Source: Pedobacter cryoconitis
Lineage (GTDB): Bacteria; Bacteroidota; Bacteroidia; Sphingobacteriales; Sphingobacteriaceae
Assembly (NCBI RefSeq): GCF_014200595.1
Contig: NZ_JACHCG010000003.1
Span: 124,001-188,000 of the forward strand
DNA: 64,000 nt
Reading direction: 5' to 3'
Below the pieces are notes generated by a model. The model had not been told where the DNA came from, did no database searches, and saw only the letters and a program-made list of their open reading frames with translations. This document shows positions 1 through 8,737 of the stretch, piece after piece. The first letter of the stretch is position 1; each line of letters begins with the position of its first letter. The position numbers and the translations under genes are program-made.

Positions 1-1625
1 GCCGAAAAGTTAGCACCATCATTACCTATTACTATGCCTCTGTAATCTTTTTCTGCCAGGTCTATTGCTTTGTTAATTGCCTGAAGTGTATCCCCGCCGA
101 TGGTATTCATTTTGGAATGGAATTCCACATTCAGTATCCCGTCGCCTAAATCAAGGATAGAAGCACCTGAGTTCTTCCAGATTGTCTTAGTAGTACGGAT
201 ATTATCCAGGATGATGAATGAATCAGCCCCTGGTAATGCTTTATAACTCTTGGAAGGAATATCGTAATATTTTTTAACGCCATCTTCTACTTTATAGAAA
301 GTAGTGTGACCCGCGGCAAGCATTTCATGAACCCAGGCGGCAGCCTCATGTCCATATTTTTTCATGCCTTCCAGTGATTCCTTGATACCTACAGCGTCCC
401 AGACTTCAAACGGGCCTAAATCCCATCCGAATCCTGCACGTAAAGCATCATCAATTCTGTAAAGTTCATCCGAAATTTCAGGAATCCGGTCTGATACGTA
501 TTCAAATAAACCAAAGAAAGAATGCCTGAACACTTCTGCTGCTTTATCTTTACCTGCCGCAAAAACCTTCATTCTATCTCTGACATTTTCAATTGGTTTG
601 GTCAGTTCAAGCGTTGCAGATTTCACTTTTTGCTGAACACGGTATTCCAGTGTTTTTAAATCAAGTGCTAAAATTTCTGTTTTACCGTCAGCGGTTTTTG
701 TTTTTTTATAGAAACCTTGTTTGGTTTTATCGCCTAACCATTTATTAGCTTCCATTTTAACAACATAATCAGGAAGCTTAAATAAATCGTGGGCTTTATC
801 ATCAGGGCAATTGTCATATAGCCCTTTTGATACTTTAATCATTGTATCTAAACCTACTACATCAGAAGTACGGAAAGTAGCTGATTTCGGTCTGCCTAAA
901 GCAGGGCCGGTAAATTTGTCAACTTCTTCTACCGTCAAATCTAATTTTTCTACCAGATGCAGTAAAGCCATCATAGAATATACCCCTACTCTGTTAGCGA
1001 TGAATGCAGGAGTATCCTTACATAAAACAGTTGTTTTACCTAAAAACTTATCTCCATAATGCATTAAGAAGTCTACCAGCTCAGGTTTAGTATCCGGAGT
1101 AGGAATAATCTCCAGTAAACGCAGATAGCGCGGCGGATTAAAAAAGTGTGTCCCGCAGAAATTAGCCTTAAAATCGTCGCTTCTTCCTTCGGTCATTAAA
1201 TGTATAGGGATACCAGAAGTATTGGAAGTGATCAGCGTTCCGGCTTTACGGAACTGCTCCACTTGTTCGAATACTTTTTTCTTAATATCAAGATTTTCAA
1301 CTACCACCTCAATAATCCAGTCTACACCGGCAATTTTGGACATGTCAGCCTCGAAATTACCTGTGGTAATCTTATTGACTACTTTTTTGGTATAAACCGG
1401 GGAAGGATTAGTTTTAATTGCATTTTGTAAAGCTGCATTGACAATACGGTTCTGAACCCCCGGATTTTCCAGCGTCAATCCTTTGGCTATTTCCTCAGGG
1501 CTGAGTTCTTTCGGCGCGATGTCTAACAACAATACTTCTACACCTATATTCGCAAAGTGACAAGCAATGCGTGAGCCCATGATACCGGAGCCTAATACCG
1601 CTACTTTATTTATCTTTTTGTTCAT
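1..1625 (-). CDS. 3-hydroxyacyl-CoA dehydrogenase / enoyl-CoA hydratase (partial, 3' end outside window)
   Basis: Beta-oxidation enzyme that should hydrate enoyl-CoA and oxidise 3-hydroxyacyl-CoA with NAD in the cytoplasm. The reading frame is open from the start codon to the window edge (about 541 codons), so the gene is cut. The N-terminus has the dinucleotide-binding motif VAVLGSGIMG (residues about 8-17). The dehydrogenase catalytic region GTHFFNPPRYLRLLEIIP carries the His/Glu pair. The last visible residues, GIVIGNDGANFSA, match the oxyanion-hole region of crotonases, so a C-terminal hydratase domain follows. This dehydrogenase-first order is usual for the roughly 800-residue Bacteroidota protein. 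The start overlaps the 3' end of the upstream MarR gene by about 20 bp, so the two are co-transcribed and translationally coupled. A second ATG lies one codon earlier (1628). Confidence 0.9.
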   Translation of the reverse strand, partial: MNKKINKVAVLGSGIMGSRIACHFANIGVEVLLLDIAPKELSPEEIAKGLTLENPGVQNRIVNAALQNAIKTNPSPVYTKKVVNKITTGNFEADMSKIAGVDWIIEVVVENLDIKKKVFEQVEQFRKAGTLITSNTSGIPIHLMTEGRSDDFKANFCGTHFFNPPRYLRLLEIIPTPDTKPELVDFLMHYGDKFLGKTTVLCKDTPAFIANRVGVYSMMALLHLVEKLDLTVEEVDKFTGPALGRPKSATFRTSDVVGLDTMIKVSKGLYDNCPDDKAHDLFKLPDYVVKMEANKWLGDKTKQGFYKKTKTADGKTEILALDLKTLEYRVQQKVKSATLELTKPIENVRDRMKVFAAGKDKAAEVFRHSFFGLFEYVSDRIPEISDELYRIDDALRAGFGWDLGPFEVWDAVGIKESLEGMKKYGHEAAAWVHEMLAAGHTTFYKVEDGVKKYYDIPSKSYKALPGADSFIILDNIRTTKTIWKNSGASILDLGDGILNVEFHSKMNTIGGDTLQAINKAIDLAEKDYRGIVIGNDGANFS

Positions 1626-2064
1626 CATTTCCTGTAGTTACTGTATATCCTAAAGTGAGTTTATTTAATTTCTGTAAGCTTTGTACCAGGTTATTCTTTT
1701 CTGATACAGTCAAATGATCATTCAGGTATTCATTGAAAGAGCGGACAACGCCTTTTGCTACTTGCCGTTTCTCCCGGCCGAAGTCTGTCAGAAAGACTTT
1801 CACTGATCTTTTATCTCCAGAGGAGGCTTCTCTGTATATTAACCCGGATTCCTCCATATTGTTTAACATCCTGGACAGGCTGGTGGCCTTAACCCCAAGC
1901 AATCCTGCAAGCTGTGAGACTGCTGTGCCATCTTTATCAATATTAATCAGCACATAACCAATAGCTTGTGTGATTCCGAACTCAGAAGCGATCTGGTTAT
2001 AGGTGTTAGACATGTTCTGCCAAACCACTTTCAATAAATAATCTATTGTTTCCTGTTGTTTCAT
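1606..2064 (-). CDS. MarR family transcriptional regulator
   Basis: A 152-residue winged-helix repressor of the MarR family, normally a dimer whose DNA binding is relieved by a small ligand. The central part shows the winged helix: GTAVSQLAGLLGVKATSLSRML is the recognition region and SGDKRSVKVFLTDFGRE is the wing with its usual D-x-R-S motif. It is the first gene of an operon with the beta-oxidation gene that begins inside its last codons, so a role as fatty-acid or acyl-CoA responsive repressor is a reasonable inference. Its promoter (TTG-N20-TAGCTTTG) and a perfect palindrome at the expected transcription start suggest autoregulation. The ligand cannot be read from the sequence. Confidence 0.9.
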   Translation of the reverse strand: MKQQETIDYLLKVVWQNMSNTYNQIASEFGITQAIGYVLINIDKDGTAVSQLAGLLGVKATSLSRMLNNMEESGLIYREASSGDKRSVKVFLTDFGREKRQVAKGVVRSFNEYLNDHLTVSEKNNLVQSLQKLNKLTLGYTVTTGNDEQKDK

Positions 2065-2071
2065 TAATTAC

Positions 2072-2083
2072 TATGCTTGCATA
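2072..2083. promoter_or_regulatory. Perfect 12-bp palindrome, candidate MarR operator
   Basis: TATGCTTGCATA is a perfect inverted repeat lying directly downstream of the -7 element and over the predicted transcription start of the marR operon. MarR proteins typically bind such dyads overlapping their own promoters. Binding is inferred from position and symmetry only. Confidence 0.5.
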
Positions 2084-2084
2084 A

Positions 2085-2115
2085 CAAAGCTAAAGAATAT
2101 AAAACTAGAAACCAA
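2085..2115 (-). promoter_or_regulatory. Bacteroidota-type promoter of the marR operon
   Basis: On the minus strand TTG (2115-2113) is followed after exactly 20 nt by TAGCTTTG (2092-2085), a full match to the TTG-N17-23-TAnnTTTG consensus of Bacteroidota housekeeping promoters. Transcription would start near 2078, about 15 nt before the ATG at 2064. Confidence 0.75.
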
Positions 2116-2121
2116 GAAACC

Positions 2122-2169
2122 ATTATGATTTTTCAGATCCCATAACGAAATGAATATCAAAATCATAAT
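2122..2169. repeat. 11-bp perfect inverted repeat upstream of marR promoter
   Basis: ATTATGATTTT (2122-2132) and its exact complement AAAATCATAAT (2159-2169) flank a 26-nt spacer just upstream of the -33 element of the marR promoter. It could be a distal regulatory site or a weak hairpin. No T-run follows on either strand, so it is not a convincing terminator. Confidence 0.35.
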
Positions 2170-2276
2170 AGCTTCATAACCGCTAAACCAGGAAGTGCTC
2201 TTGAGTTCAATTAAAAACAATAAAGACTTCGAAAAAAAACAAAATTACATACTGATGAAAAAAAAGAGCACAAAAA

Positions 2277-2304
2277 AAGCCGCCAGGTTTGACCCTGGCG
2301 GCTT
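2277..2304 (-). terminator. Rho-independent terminator of the OmpA gene
   Basis: An 11-bp GC-rich stem (AAGCCGCCAGG with its complement) has a 6-nt loop and is followed on the minus strand by a T-run. It lies about 20 nt after the stop codon of the OmpA-family gene. Confidence 0.85.
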
Positions 2305-2323
2305 CTAAAATATTGGTTTCAGA

Positions 2324-3658
2324 CTAGTATAAAGTAAATTCTACTCTTCTGTTTTTCTGACGACCAGCTGCAGTTTTGTTAGTTGCAATTGGTTGGTTTT
2401 TACCGTAACCAGTAGCTTCGATTCTAGATGCATTAGCACCTTGAGAAACTAAGTAAGCTTTAACTGACTCAGCTCTGTCTTTAGATAATCTCATGTTCAA
2501 ATCAGCTGAACCTGTGTTATCAGTGTGACCAGCTAATTTCAAGCTAAAGTTTTTAGTTACTAATAAGTTAGCAACACGGTTTAAAGAAGGGTATGATTTA
2601 GCTCTGATAGTCGCTTTAGACAAATCAAATTCTAAGTCTTTAATTGCTTGTTTAACAACTTTACGATCAGCTTCAGTGATGATTACTTTTTCAGTAACAA
2701 CTGGAGCAGGAGTAACTAATGGACATCCAGCACCATCAACAACAGTTCCTGATGGAGTGTTAGGACATTTATCCAATTTATCAGCAACACCGTCACCGTC
2801 AGTATCTTTTAACAAGTCATTCATTTCAGTTCTTAATTTAGCATTTTCAGATTTTTGAGCATCTAAATCGCTTTTTAAAGAATTTGCAATGTTTTTAGCT
2901 TGAAGAGCTTCGTCATAAGAAGCAGCAACTGGATTGCTGAAAGCTAATTGCTTTCCTTTACCCAATGCAAACTCTAAACCAGCGTGAGCATAGCTGAATT
3001 TATCACTGTGACGATCACCACGGTAAGTACCGTCTAAGTTATCACCATCAACAAAATAAACAGACCATCCTAAGTTAAAGTTAACTTTATCAGAAACTTT
3101 AAATCTAGCACCTAATCCTACAGGGATAATTAATTCTTTAACATTTTTTGGATATTCTGTAGTTACATTACCAGCAGTAGTTTTTGGTTTGTAACCAGCT
3201 AAACCAGCACCACCTGTTACAAATAATTGTAATGCATCTTGTTTTCTGAATAAGTCAATGTTGAACATATTAACTTCTGCGCTTAAACTAGCAGCATAAT
3301 TTAATTCAGTTTCAAATTTAGAATTTCCACCTACGATAGCCGGACCTTTTCCATCATTGAATGATTTAGAATTATCACCTTTCAATTTACCTCTGATTCC
3401 GTCTAATTTCAAAGAGAAATATGGAGTAAATTGTTTTTTGATGTAAAGACCATATCCTAAACTAGAACTGTTCTTAGAGAAATCATTATGGCCACCTAGT
3501 GGAGAAGTTGGAGTTAAAACACCAGCATTAACACCAATAGACCAAGTACTGAACTGCTGAGCAGCGTTAGTAACTGGTTGTTCCTGCGCTTGTGCAGCAC
3601 CACCAATTAAAAGGGCAGCTAAAGCTACCGGCAAACTTTTGAATAATTTTTGTTTCAT
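2324..3658 (-). CDS. OmpA family outer-membrane protein with thrombospondin type-3 repeat
   Basis: A 444-residue outer-membrane protein anchoring the envelope to peptidoglycan. A Sec signal peptide (residues 1-24, ending AAQAQ) is followed by an N-terminal beta-barrel-like domain (about 35-235). Next come a short coiled segment and a calcium-binding type-3 repeat (DTDGDGVADKLDKCPNTP). The C-terminal OmpA domain (about 340-444) has the peptidoglycan-binding signature GHTDNTGSADLN and LSKDRAESVKAYL, and ends in aromatic Tyr. It is transcribed alone, with a strong terminator after it and about 250 nt of non-coding DNA before it. Codons look optimised, which suggests high expression. The general role is secure; any specific ligand or transport role is unknown. 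Confidence 0.9.
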   Translation of the reverse strand: MKQKLFKSLPVALAALLIGGAAQAQEQPVTNAAQQFSTWSIGVNAGVLTPTSPLGGHNDFSKNSSSLGYGLYIKKQFTPYFSLKLDGIRGKLKGDNSKSFNDGKGPAIVGGNSKFETELNYAASLSAEVNMFNIDLFRKQDALQLFVTGGAGLAGYKPKTTAGNVTTEYPKNVKELIIPVGLGARFKVSDKVNFNLGWSVYFVDGDNLDGTYRGDRHSDKFSYAHAGLEFALGKGKQLAFSNPVAASYDEALQAKNIANSLKSDLDAQKSENAKLRTEMNDLLKDTDGDGVADKLDKCPNTPSGTVVDGAGCPLVTPAPVVTEKVIITEADRKVVKQAIKDLEFDLSKATIRAKSYPSLNRVANLLVTKNFSLKLAGHTDNTGSADLNMRLSKDRAESVKAYLVSQGANASRIEATGYGKNQPIATNKTAAGRQKNRRVEFTLY

Positions 3659-3912
3659 AATATGAGTTTAATAAAAAAAAATAGTTCTGGTATTTTTTTT
3701 TGATACTTAAGCAATATCTATACCAAATTAGTTTACAAGCCTTTGAGCACTATAGGAGCAGTTTTTTCTTCGTAAACTGTATGTTTAATGAAGCAAAATC
3801 TGCCATTTTAAATGAACAGAAACTAATATAACGCCGCCAAGGTATGGATTATAAAGAAATCTGACAAATAATTTTCAGTCACGAAGATTATTTATTACTA
3901 TTAAAACACATT

Positions 3913-5697
3913 CTATTCATGTTTTTCAGATTTATAGTCCTCTGCGTCCTTATACATTTTCTCTATTAAATCTTTATTCTTCTCCAGGATAATTTTTCTT
4001 TTCAGACTTAACTTAGGTGTAAATTCACCTCCTTCAATGCTCCATGGCTTAGTGAGCAGCACAAAACGTTTAACTTGCTCCCATTTACCAAAGTCTTTGG
4101 AGCCATTGGCGATTTCCTGATTATACTTCTCCAGAACCTGGGAATTTTGAACCATTTCAACATCAGTAGTATAAGTAATCCCTTTTTTAGTACACCAGGA
4201 TTTCAATGCTTCAAAATTTGGAACAATTAATGCAGACGGGAACTTACGATTTTCTCCCAGCACCATAATATGATCAATCAGCACTGATTCTTTATATTTA
4301 TTTTCCAGCATTTGCGGCGCAACATACTTACCACCAGCGGTTTTAAAGATTTCTTTTTTACGGTCAGTAATTTTCAGAAATTTCCCGTTAACCAGTTCTC
4401 CGATATCTTCCGTATGAAACCAACCCTCTTTATCAATTGCTTCGGCAGTCAGATCTTCGCGCTTATAATAACCTTTCATCACATTATGTCCTCTTGTCAG
4501 TACTTCTCCATCGGGAGCGATCTTAACTTCTACCCCATCGATCACAGGGCCAACTGTGCCGAACATTGCATTCTCAAAATGATTAACTGTAATAACCGGT
4601 GAAGTTTCTGTTAATCCATAGCCTTCGAAAACAGGCATTCCAGCTGCCCAGAAAATACGTGCCAGGCGTGGATTTAATGCAGCACCACCAGAAACAATCA
4701 CAACAATATTTCCGCCCAGCGCCTCCTGCCATTTCTTAAATACCAGCTTCCTGGCAATTCCCAGTTTAAAGTTATAAAACCAACCGCTCTTCATATCATA
4801 CTGTTCAGCCAATGCAACTGACCAAAAGAAAATACCTCTTTTAACTCCTGTAAGCGCCTTCCCTTTTTCCATGATCTTATCGTATACCTTTTCCAATAAC
4901 CTTGGAACGGTAGAAAAAGCATTCGGTTTAACGGATTGAATATCTGCGACAATAGTATCCATGCTTTCTGCATAATATACAGCTACCCCCATATAGAGAT
5001 ACAGATAGACAATCATTCGTTCAAAAATATGGGACAGCGGCAAAAAGCTGAGTGCATTTTCCAAACCATGTGGAACAACCACAGCAGAATTTATAAAATT
5101 CTGAACCAGGTTATTATGCGTCAGCATAACTCCTTTTGGAGTGCCAGTAGTACCAGAAGTATAGATCAGGGTCAGTACATCATCCGGAGTTACTGCGGCA
5201 CGATAAGTTTCCAGGTCAATTCCTTCGCTTTTTGCTCCTGCTTCCACGAGTTTACTCCAGTGATTCGCACCTGGAACTTCATCAAAGGTATAAATCTTAA
5301 GATCCGGGTTAACCGCTTCACCGATAGGCTTTACTTTTTTGAACAGGGTTTCGTCTTCCACAAAGAATACGCTTACTCCGGCATTTTCCAGAATAAATTT
5401 AATATCATGCTCAGCCAGTGTAGGGTACAAAGGCACATGGTATCCGCCAAACTGGTTTACAGCAAAATCTGCAATATTCCATTCTGGCCTGTTATGAGAC
5501 ATTACAGCGATTCTATCTCCTTTAACCATTCCGAGTTGCAACAGACCTTTACTCAGGTTATCAGCTGCATCAGAAAATTGCTGAGTGCTATATTTTTTCC
5601 ATACCCCATTACTCTTTCCACTAATAAACTCATCTTTTGGGAATTTCTCTAAGTTGTATTTAAGTAAATCAAATACTCTTGTTACAGTTACAGGCAT
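3913..5697 (-). CDS. Long-chain fatty acid-CoA ligase (AMP-forming)
   Basis: A 594-residue ANL-superfamily enzyme that activates fatty acids to acyl-CoA through an acyl-AMP intermediate. The P-loop-like motif IYTSGTTGTPKGVMLTH lies near residue 180, the motif EGYGLTETSP near 358 and the hinge-region TEDIGE near 428. The A10-type lysine region KEIFKTAGGKYVAPQ is also present, so the enzyme looks complete and active. The length fits the FadD15-like long-chain ligases common in Bacteroidota. No signal peptide is seen. It is monocistronic with a candidate -7 element about 90 nt upstream. Together with the dehydrogenase/hydratase at 1-1625 and the thiolase at 58631-59911 it would feed beta-oxidation. 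Lipid recycling is an alternative role. Confidence 0.9.
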   Translation of the reverse strand: MPVTVTRVFDLLKYNLEKFPKDEFISGKSNGVWKKYSTQQFSDAADNLSKGLLQLGMVKGDRIAVMSHNRPEWNIADFAVNQFGGYHVPLYPTLAEHDIKFILENAGVSVFFVEDETLFKKVKPIGEAVNPDLKIYTFDEVPGANHWSKLVEAGAKSEGIDLETYRAAVTPDDVLTLIYTSGTTGTPKGVMLTHNNLVQNFINSAVVVPHGLENALSFLPLSHIFERMIVYLYLYMGVAVYYAESMDTIVADIQSVKPNAFSTVPRLLEKVYDKIMEKGKALTGVKRGIFFWSVALAEQYDMKSGWFYNFKLGIARKLVFKKWQEALGGNIVVIVSGGAALNPRLARIFWAAGMPVFEGYGLTETSPVITVNHFENAMFGTVGPVIDGVEVKIAPDGEVLTRGHNVMKGYYKREDLTAEAIDKEGWFHTEDIGELVNGKFLKITDRKKEIFKTAGGKYVAPQMLENKYKESVLIDHIMVLGENRKFPSALIVPNFEALKSWCTKKGITYTTDVEMVQNSQVLEKYNQEIANGSKDFGKWEQVKRFVLLTKPWSIEGGEFTPKLSLKRKIILEKNKDLIEKMYKDAEDYKSEKHE

Positions 5698-5786
5698 AAT
5701 ATTGATTTTATCAGTTTAAATATTTTTTATAGATGAACCCGGTAAGGTTCAAGAACGAAATTTGTTCCGGTTTACTTTGCTATTCC

Positions 5787-5794
5787 CAAATCTA
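5787..5794 (-). promoter_or_regulatory. Candidate -7 element of the acyl-CoA ligase gene
   Basis: TAGATTTG on the minus strand matches TAnnTTTG. The nearest TTG upstream is 24 nt away, slightly beyond the usual spacing. It implies a leader of roughly 80-90 nt. Confidence 0.4.
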
Positions 5795-6038
5795 ACAAAT
5801 TAATTATTGTAATAAAACCAATTTTAATTTTGGTATGTTTTATTGACGTAGTCTTCTTAAACGCCGAAAACCATCAGGTTTCATAGCAATTCCGGCACCA
5901 AAACCAGCAAACTAGAATTAGGAATTACAACATTTTATTCCTTTTAGCGCAAATATGCACTTTCGATTTATTCTGAATAGGTCACTGAAAACAGACGGGT
6001 TTAGTATGGTTCTATATGAAAGCACCTCGTCTCTATAG

Positions 6039-6105
6039 TAAATCCATAGTGAGTCCACGTATTTACAGGAAAAGGTGGACTCAACGTGGACTCATGGTGG
6101 ATTCA
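6039..6105. repeat. Helically phased cluster of GTGGACTCA half-sites
   Basis: Three direct copies of GTGGA(C/T)TCA begin at 6075, 6086 and 6097, exactly 11 bp apart. An exact inverted copy (TGAGTCCAC) lies at 6050-6058. A weaker inverted copy (TAAATCCAT, 7 of 9 matching) lies 11 bp before that at 6039-6047. The 11-bp phasing would put all copies of each orientation on one DNA face, as in multi-site operators. No known regulator is recognised. Confidence 0.6.
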
Positions 6106-6277
6106 CAGATACCTCTACCCGGCTGGTAGCAGACTTGTCTTGTATTGATTTTACCCTATAATTCCATTAGTACACCACTTATTTACTTTCTTTTTTCAGG
6201 ATTAAATTTCATTAGGATGACATACCCGGCATAATAATTGCTCAGCTCATTTTTACATTTAAACTTTAAACAATCAT

Positions 6278-6757
6278 ATGAAAAAAGTATTTACTATACT
6301 TTGCCTTACTGTAATCGCTATGTTTGCGATCCAATCATCTTCTAAAGCTCAAAGCTACAAAAACGCTATTGGTGGTCGTTTTGGAGCTGCTAATGGGGTA
6401 ACTTTTAAAACCTCTCTTGGTGAAAATAAAATGTTAGACATTATTGCCAATTTCAGATCTAACAATAATTACAACTATTTCCGTGCAACTGCATTATATG
6501 AAGTTTACCAGCCAATCAGCGGTGCGCGTGGTCTGAACTGGTACTATGGTGGTGGTGCCAGTCTGGGTTCTGTAAAATACAAGCCATACAATTCAAGCGA
6601 TTTATATCTTTCTGTTGACGGTGTTTTAGGTTTGGATTATAAATTTGCTGATGCCCCTATCAACCTTTCGTTAGACTGGAAACCAGCGATTCAATTAGCC
6701 CCTGATACTGATTTTGATGCTTCAGGTGTTGGACTGTCATTACGTTTCACTTTCTAA
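6278..6757 (+). CDS. Small secreted beta-barrel outer-membrane protein
   Basis: A 159-residue protein with a Sec signal peptide (residues 1-24, ending SSKAQ). The rest alternates hydrophobic and polar residues with many Gly, Tyr and Asn, including YYGGGASLGSV and LSLDWKPAIQL, and it ends in SLRFTF. This pattern, with a C-terminal aromatic, is typical of small 8-stranded outer-membrane barrels. No specific function is recognised. It is monocistronic: a strong hairpin terminator follows within 20 nt, and the phased repeat cluster at 6039-6105 lies about 170 nt upstream, so it may be specially regulated. Confidence 0.75.
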   Translation: MKKVFTILCLTVIAMFAIQSSSKAQSYKNAIGGRFGAANGVTFKTSLGENKMLDIIANFRSNNNYNYFRATALYEVYQPISGARGLNWYYGGGASLGSVKYKPYNSSDLYLSVDGVLGLDYKFADAPINLSLDWKPAIQLAPDTDFDASGVGLSLRFTF

Positions 6758-6773
6758 GAAGATTAAGCGCATA

Positions 6774-6820
6774 AAAACAAATAAGGCGTATGGATCAATT
6801 CCATACGCCTTATTTGTTTT
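6774..6820. terminator. Bidirectional terminator, 21-bp stem
   Basis: A perfect 21-bp inverted repeat with a 5-nt loop has A-rich and T-rich outer arms. It sits between the converging genes ending at 6757 (plus) and 6840 (minus) and should stop transcription in both directions. Confidence 0.85.
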
Positions 6821-6839
6821 ATAACAGGTTAAACTTCTG

Positions 6840-8627
6840 CTAAATTCCAGTCCATTTTTTAAATACTGCTTTCTGCAATTCCGTTCTTTCCGGATCCATT
6901 GAAGAAACCAGATCTACATTCGGGCTTGCTTTCAAAGTAACTTTAACCTCCTGATCTACACCATCTCTGATAATTCTGACACGAATTACATCACCAACCT
7001 TCTTAGTACGCAATACAGCCATACCCGAAATCGATGGTGCAGCCCTAACATCATCAATACTGATCACTTCATCGCCAACATTTAATCCATCAACCCATGC
7101 TGCCGAATTACGCGATACTGCCGTAATCAATACATGGCCTTCTGTTGGTTTGGAGGCAACACCCAGATAAGCATCTTTTTCGCCAGCATCTTTCACACTA
7201 ATTCCTGCATAGCCTAAATACTTTTTATAATCAACCGAATCCGTACCATTCACATACTTCGCCCAGAAATCTATGAAACTAACCCCACTAATCTTCTCCA
7301 CCATGGCTTTGAATTCAGCATCTGTATAACCTCTGCCCTTAACCTTACACTGCTCATACATAGCTTTCATCACATCATCCAGACTAGACTTTCCGTTGCT
7401 CGCATGTGCAATTTCAAGATCCATCAGCATACCAACAATTTCCCCTTTACTGTAATAAGAAATGCCACTATTGTTTGAATTCTCATTCGGGCGGTAATAT
7501 TTTATCCAGGCATCAAAACTCGACATCGCAGCCGACTGCTCATAACCACCCGGCGTATTGATTACATCAGACATAGAACTGGTCAGTGTCCCAATAAATT
7601 CCTCAGGAGTAGTTAATCCGGCACGTAACATCAGTTTATTTTCATAGTAAGCTGTAAATCCTTCAGCAATCCATAAATCAGTCGTATAATTTTCATTCTC
7701 ATAGTCAAATGGCCCTAAAGCAACCGGACGTAATCTTTTCACATTCCACAAATGATGATATTCATGGGCAACCAGACCTAAAAATCCTTTATACCCTTTT
7801 TCAGTCCCATAAGCATTTCTTGAAGCACCTAATACCGTAGAATTTAAGTGTTCTAAACCACCACCGCCTCTCTGGAAATTATGTACAATAAACGTATAAT
7901 GCTTATTTGGATTCTCTCCGTAAATAGCAGTTGCCTGTTCTACAACCTTAGCCATATCAACCTTCAAGCGCTCTGCATTATAGTTTCCGCCACCATACAT
8001 TGCAACTTCATGTTTCACACCTGCGGCAGTAAATTCAAAAACCTCCTGGTTACCAACTTCTATCGGACTATCAAATAAGATATCATAGTTCTTAGCCGTA
8101 TAAGTAAATTTCTGATCTTTTACAGGCTCTAAACCTGTAGAGACCTTACTCCATCCTTCAAAAGGAATAATTTTAACCGTGCTCGATAAAGCAAGCTGGT
8201 TATCAGGATACATAAAAATTGCAGTTGGCGATAAAAAAGCATGTGTTGCATCTATAAATGGAGTACGCACAGATACTTCAAAAGCGTAAACACTATAATT
8301 GATCGCTATAGTACTAGCCTTATCCGTATAAACCCTCCAGGTATTTTTCTTTAATTTCTCCGTCTTAAGTACTTTTTTGCCTGAGGTAGCAGTAAATCCC
8401 TCTACATTTCTCGAGAACTCTCTGATCAAATAAGATCCAGGCGCCCAAACAGGCATTTTAACATCAATATATTCTTTAGATAAACCACCAACCTGCATAT
8501 TTACATGGGCATAATGGGCTTGAGGTTCTTTAAAACTAACCTCATAATTGACTTTAATCTGTGCTTTAGCTACCAGAGCTGGCGCAATTAACATCAGCAA
8601 TCCTATTCCTATTCGTTTCAACAGCAT
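6840..8627 (-). CDS. M61 family metallopeptidase with PDZ domain
   Basis: An exported zinc aminopeptidase of the glycyl-aminopeptidase-like M61 family, about 595 residues. The N-terminus MLLKRIGIGLLMLIAPALV followed by AKAQ is a clean signal peptide. A beta-rich N-domain is followed by the zinc motif LVAHEYHHLWNVKR (HExxH near residue 288), then WIAEGFTAYYENK, whose Glu is the expected third ligand. A PDZ domain occupies about residues 505-565. An in-frame ATG at 8666 would add 13 residues before the signal peptide, but a -7 promoter element (8653-8646) lies inside that extension, so 8627 is preferred. The PDZ domain suggests recognition of peptide C-termini in the periplasm. Physiological substrates are unknown. 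Confidence 0.88.
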   Translation of the reverse strand: MLLKRIGIGLLMLIAPALVAKAQIKVNYEVSFKEPQAHYAHVNMQVGGLSKEYIDVKMPVWAPGSYLIREFSRNVEGFTATSGKKVLKTEKLKKNTWRVYTDKASTIAINYSVYAFEVSVRTPFIDATHAFLSPTAIFMYPDNQLALSSTVKIIPFEGWSKVSTGLEPVKDQKFTYTAKNYDILFDSPIEVGNQEVFEFTAAGVKHEVAMYGGGNYNAERLKVDMAKVVEQATAIYGENPNKHYTFIVHNFQRGGGGLEHLNSTVLGASRNAYGTEKGYKGFLGLVAHEYHHLWNVKRLRPVALGPFDYENENYTTDLWIAEGFTAYYENKLMLRAGLTTPEEFIGTLTSSMSDVINTPGGYEQSAAMSSFDAWIKYYRPNENSNNSGISYYSKGEIVGMLMDLEIAHASNGKSSLDDVMKAMYEQCKVKGRGYTDAEFKAMVEKISGVSFIDFWAKYVNGTDSVDYKKYLGYAGISVKDAGEKDAYLGVASKPTEGHVLITAVSRNSAAWVDGLNVGDEVISIDDVRAAPSISGMAVLRTKKVGDVIRVRIIRDGVDQEVKVTLKASPNVDLVSSMDPERTELQKAVFKKWTGI

Positions 8628-8645
8628 ATAATAATTCTTTTGACG

Positions 8646-8653
8646 CAAATTTA
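8646..8653 (-). promoter_or_regulatory. -7 element of the M61 peptidase gene
   Basis: TAAATTTG on the minus strand matches TAnnTTTG. It predicts transcription starting about 12 nt before the ATG at 8627, which excludes the upstream ATG at 8666 as translation start. No good -33 TTG is visible. Confidence 0.45.
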
Positions 8654-8737
8654 GAACATATAGCATTTGTTACCGGTTTAAATCGGAAATTAGCTGTAAC
8701 ATACTTAATACAAGTACCGCCAGCGCGCATATTTAAA

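Larger units (their letters stand above)
5698..6277. other. 580-bp divergent intergenic region
   Basis: No convincing gene is seen here. It contains the acyl-CoA ligase promoter near 5790, an imperfect hairpin around 5811-5855 (AATAAAAC and GTTTTATT arms), and the phased GTGGACTCA repeat cluster at 6039-6105. The last 170 bp serve as upstream region of the outer-membrane protein gene at 6278, where only a degenerate -7 element (TACATTTA) is visible. Confidence 0.6.
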
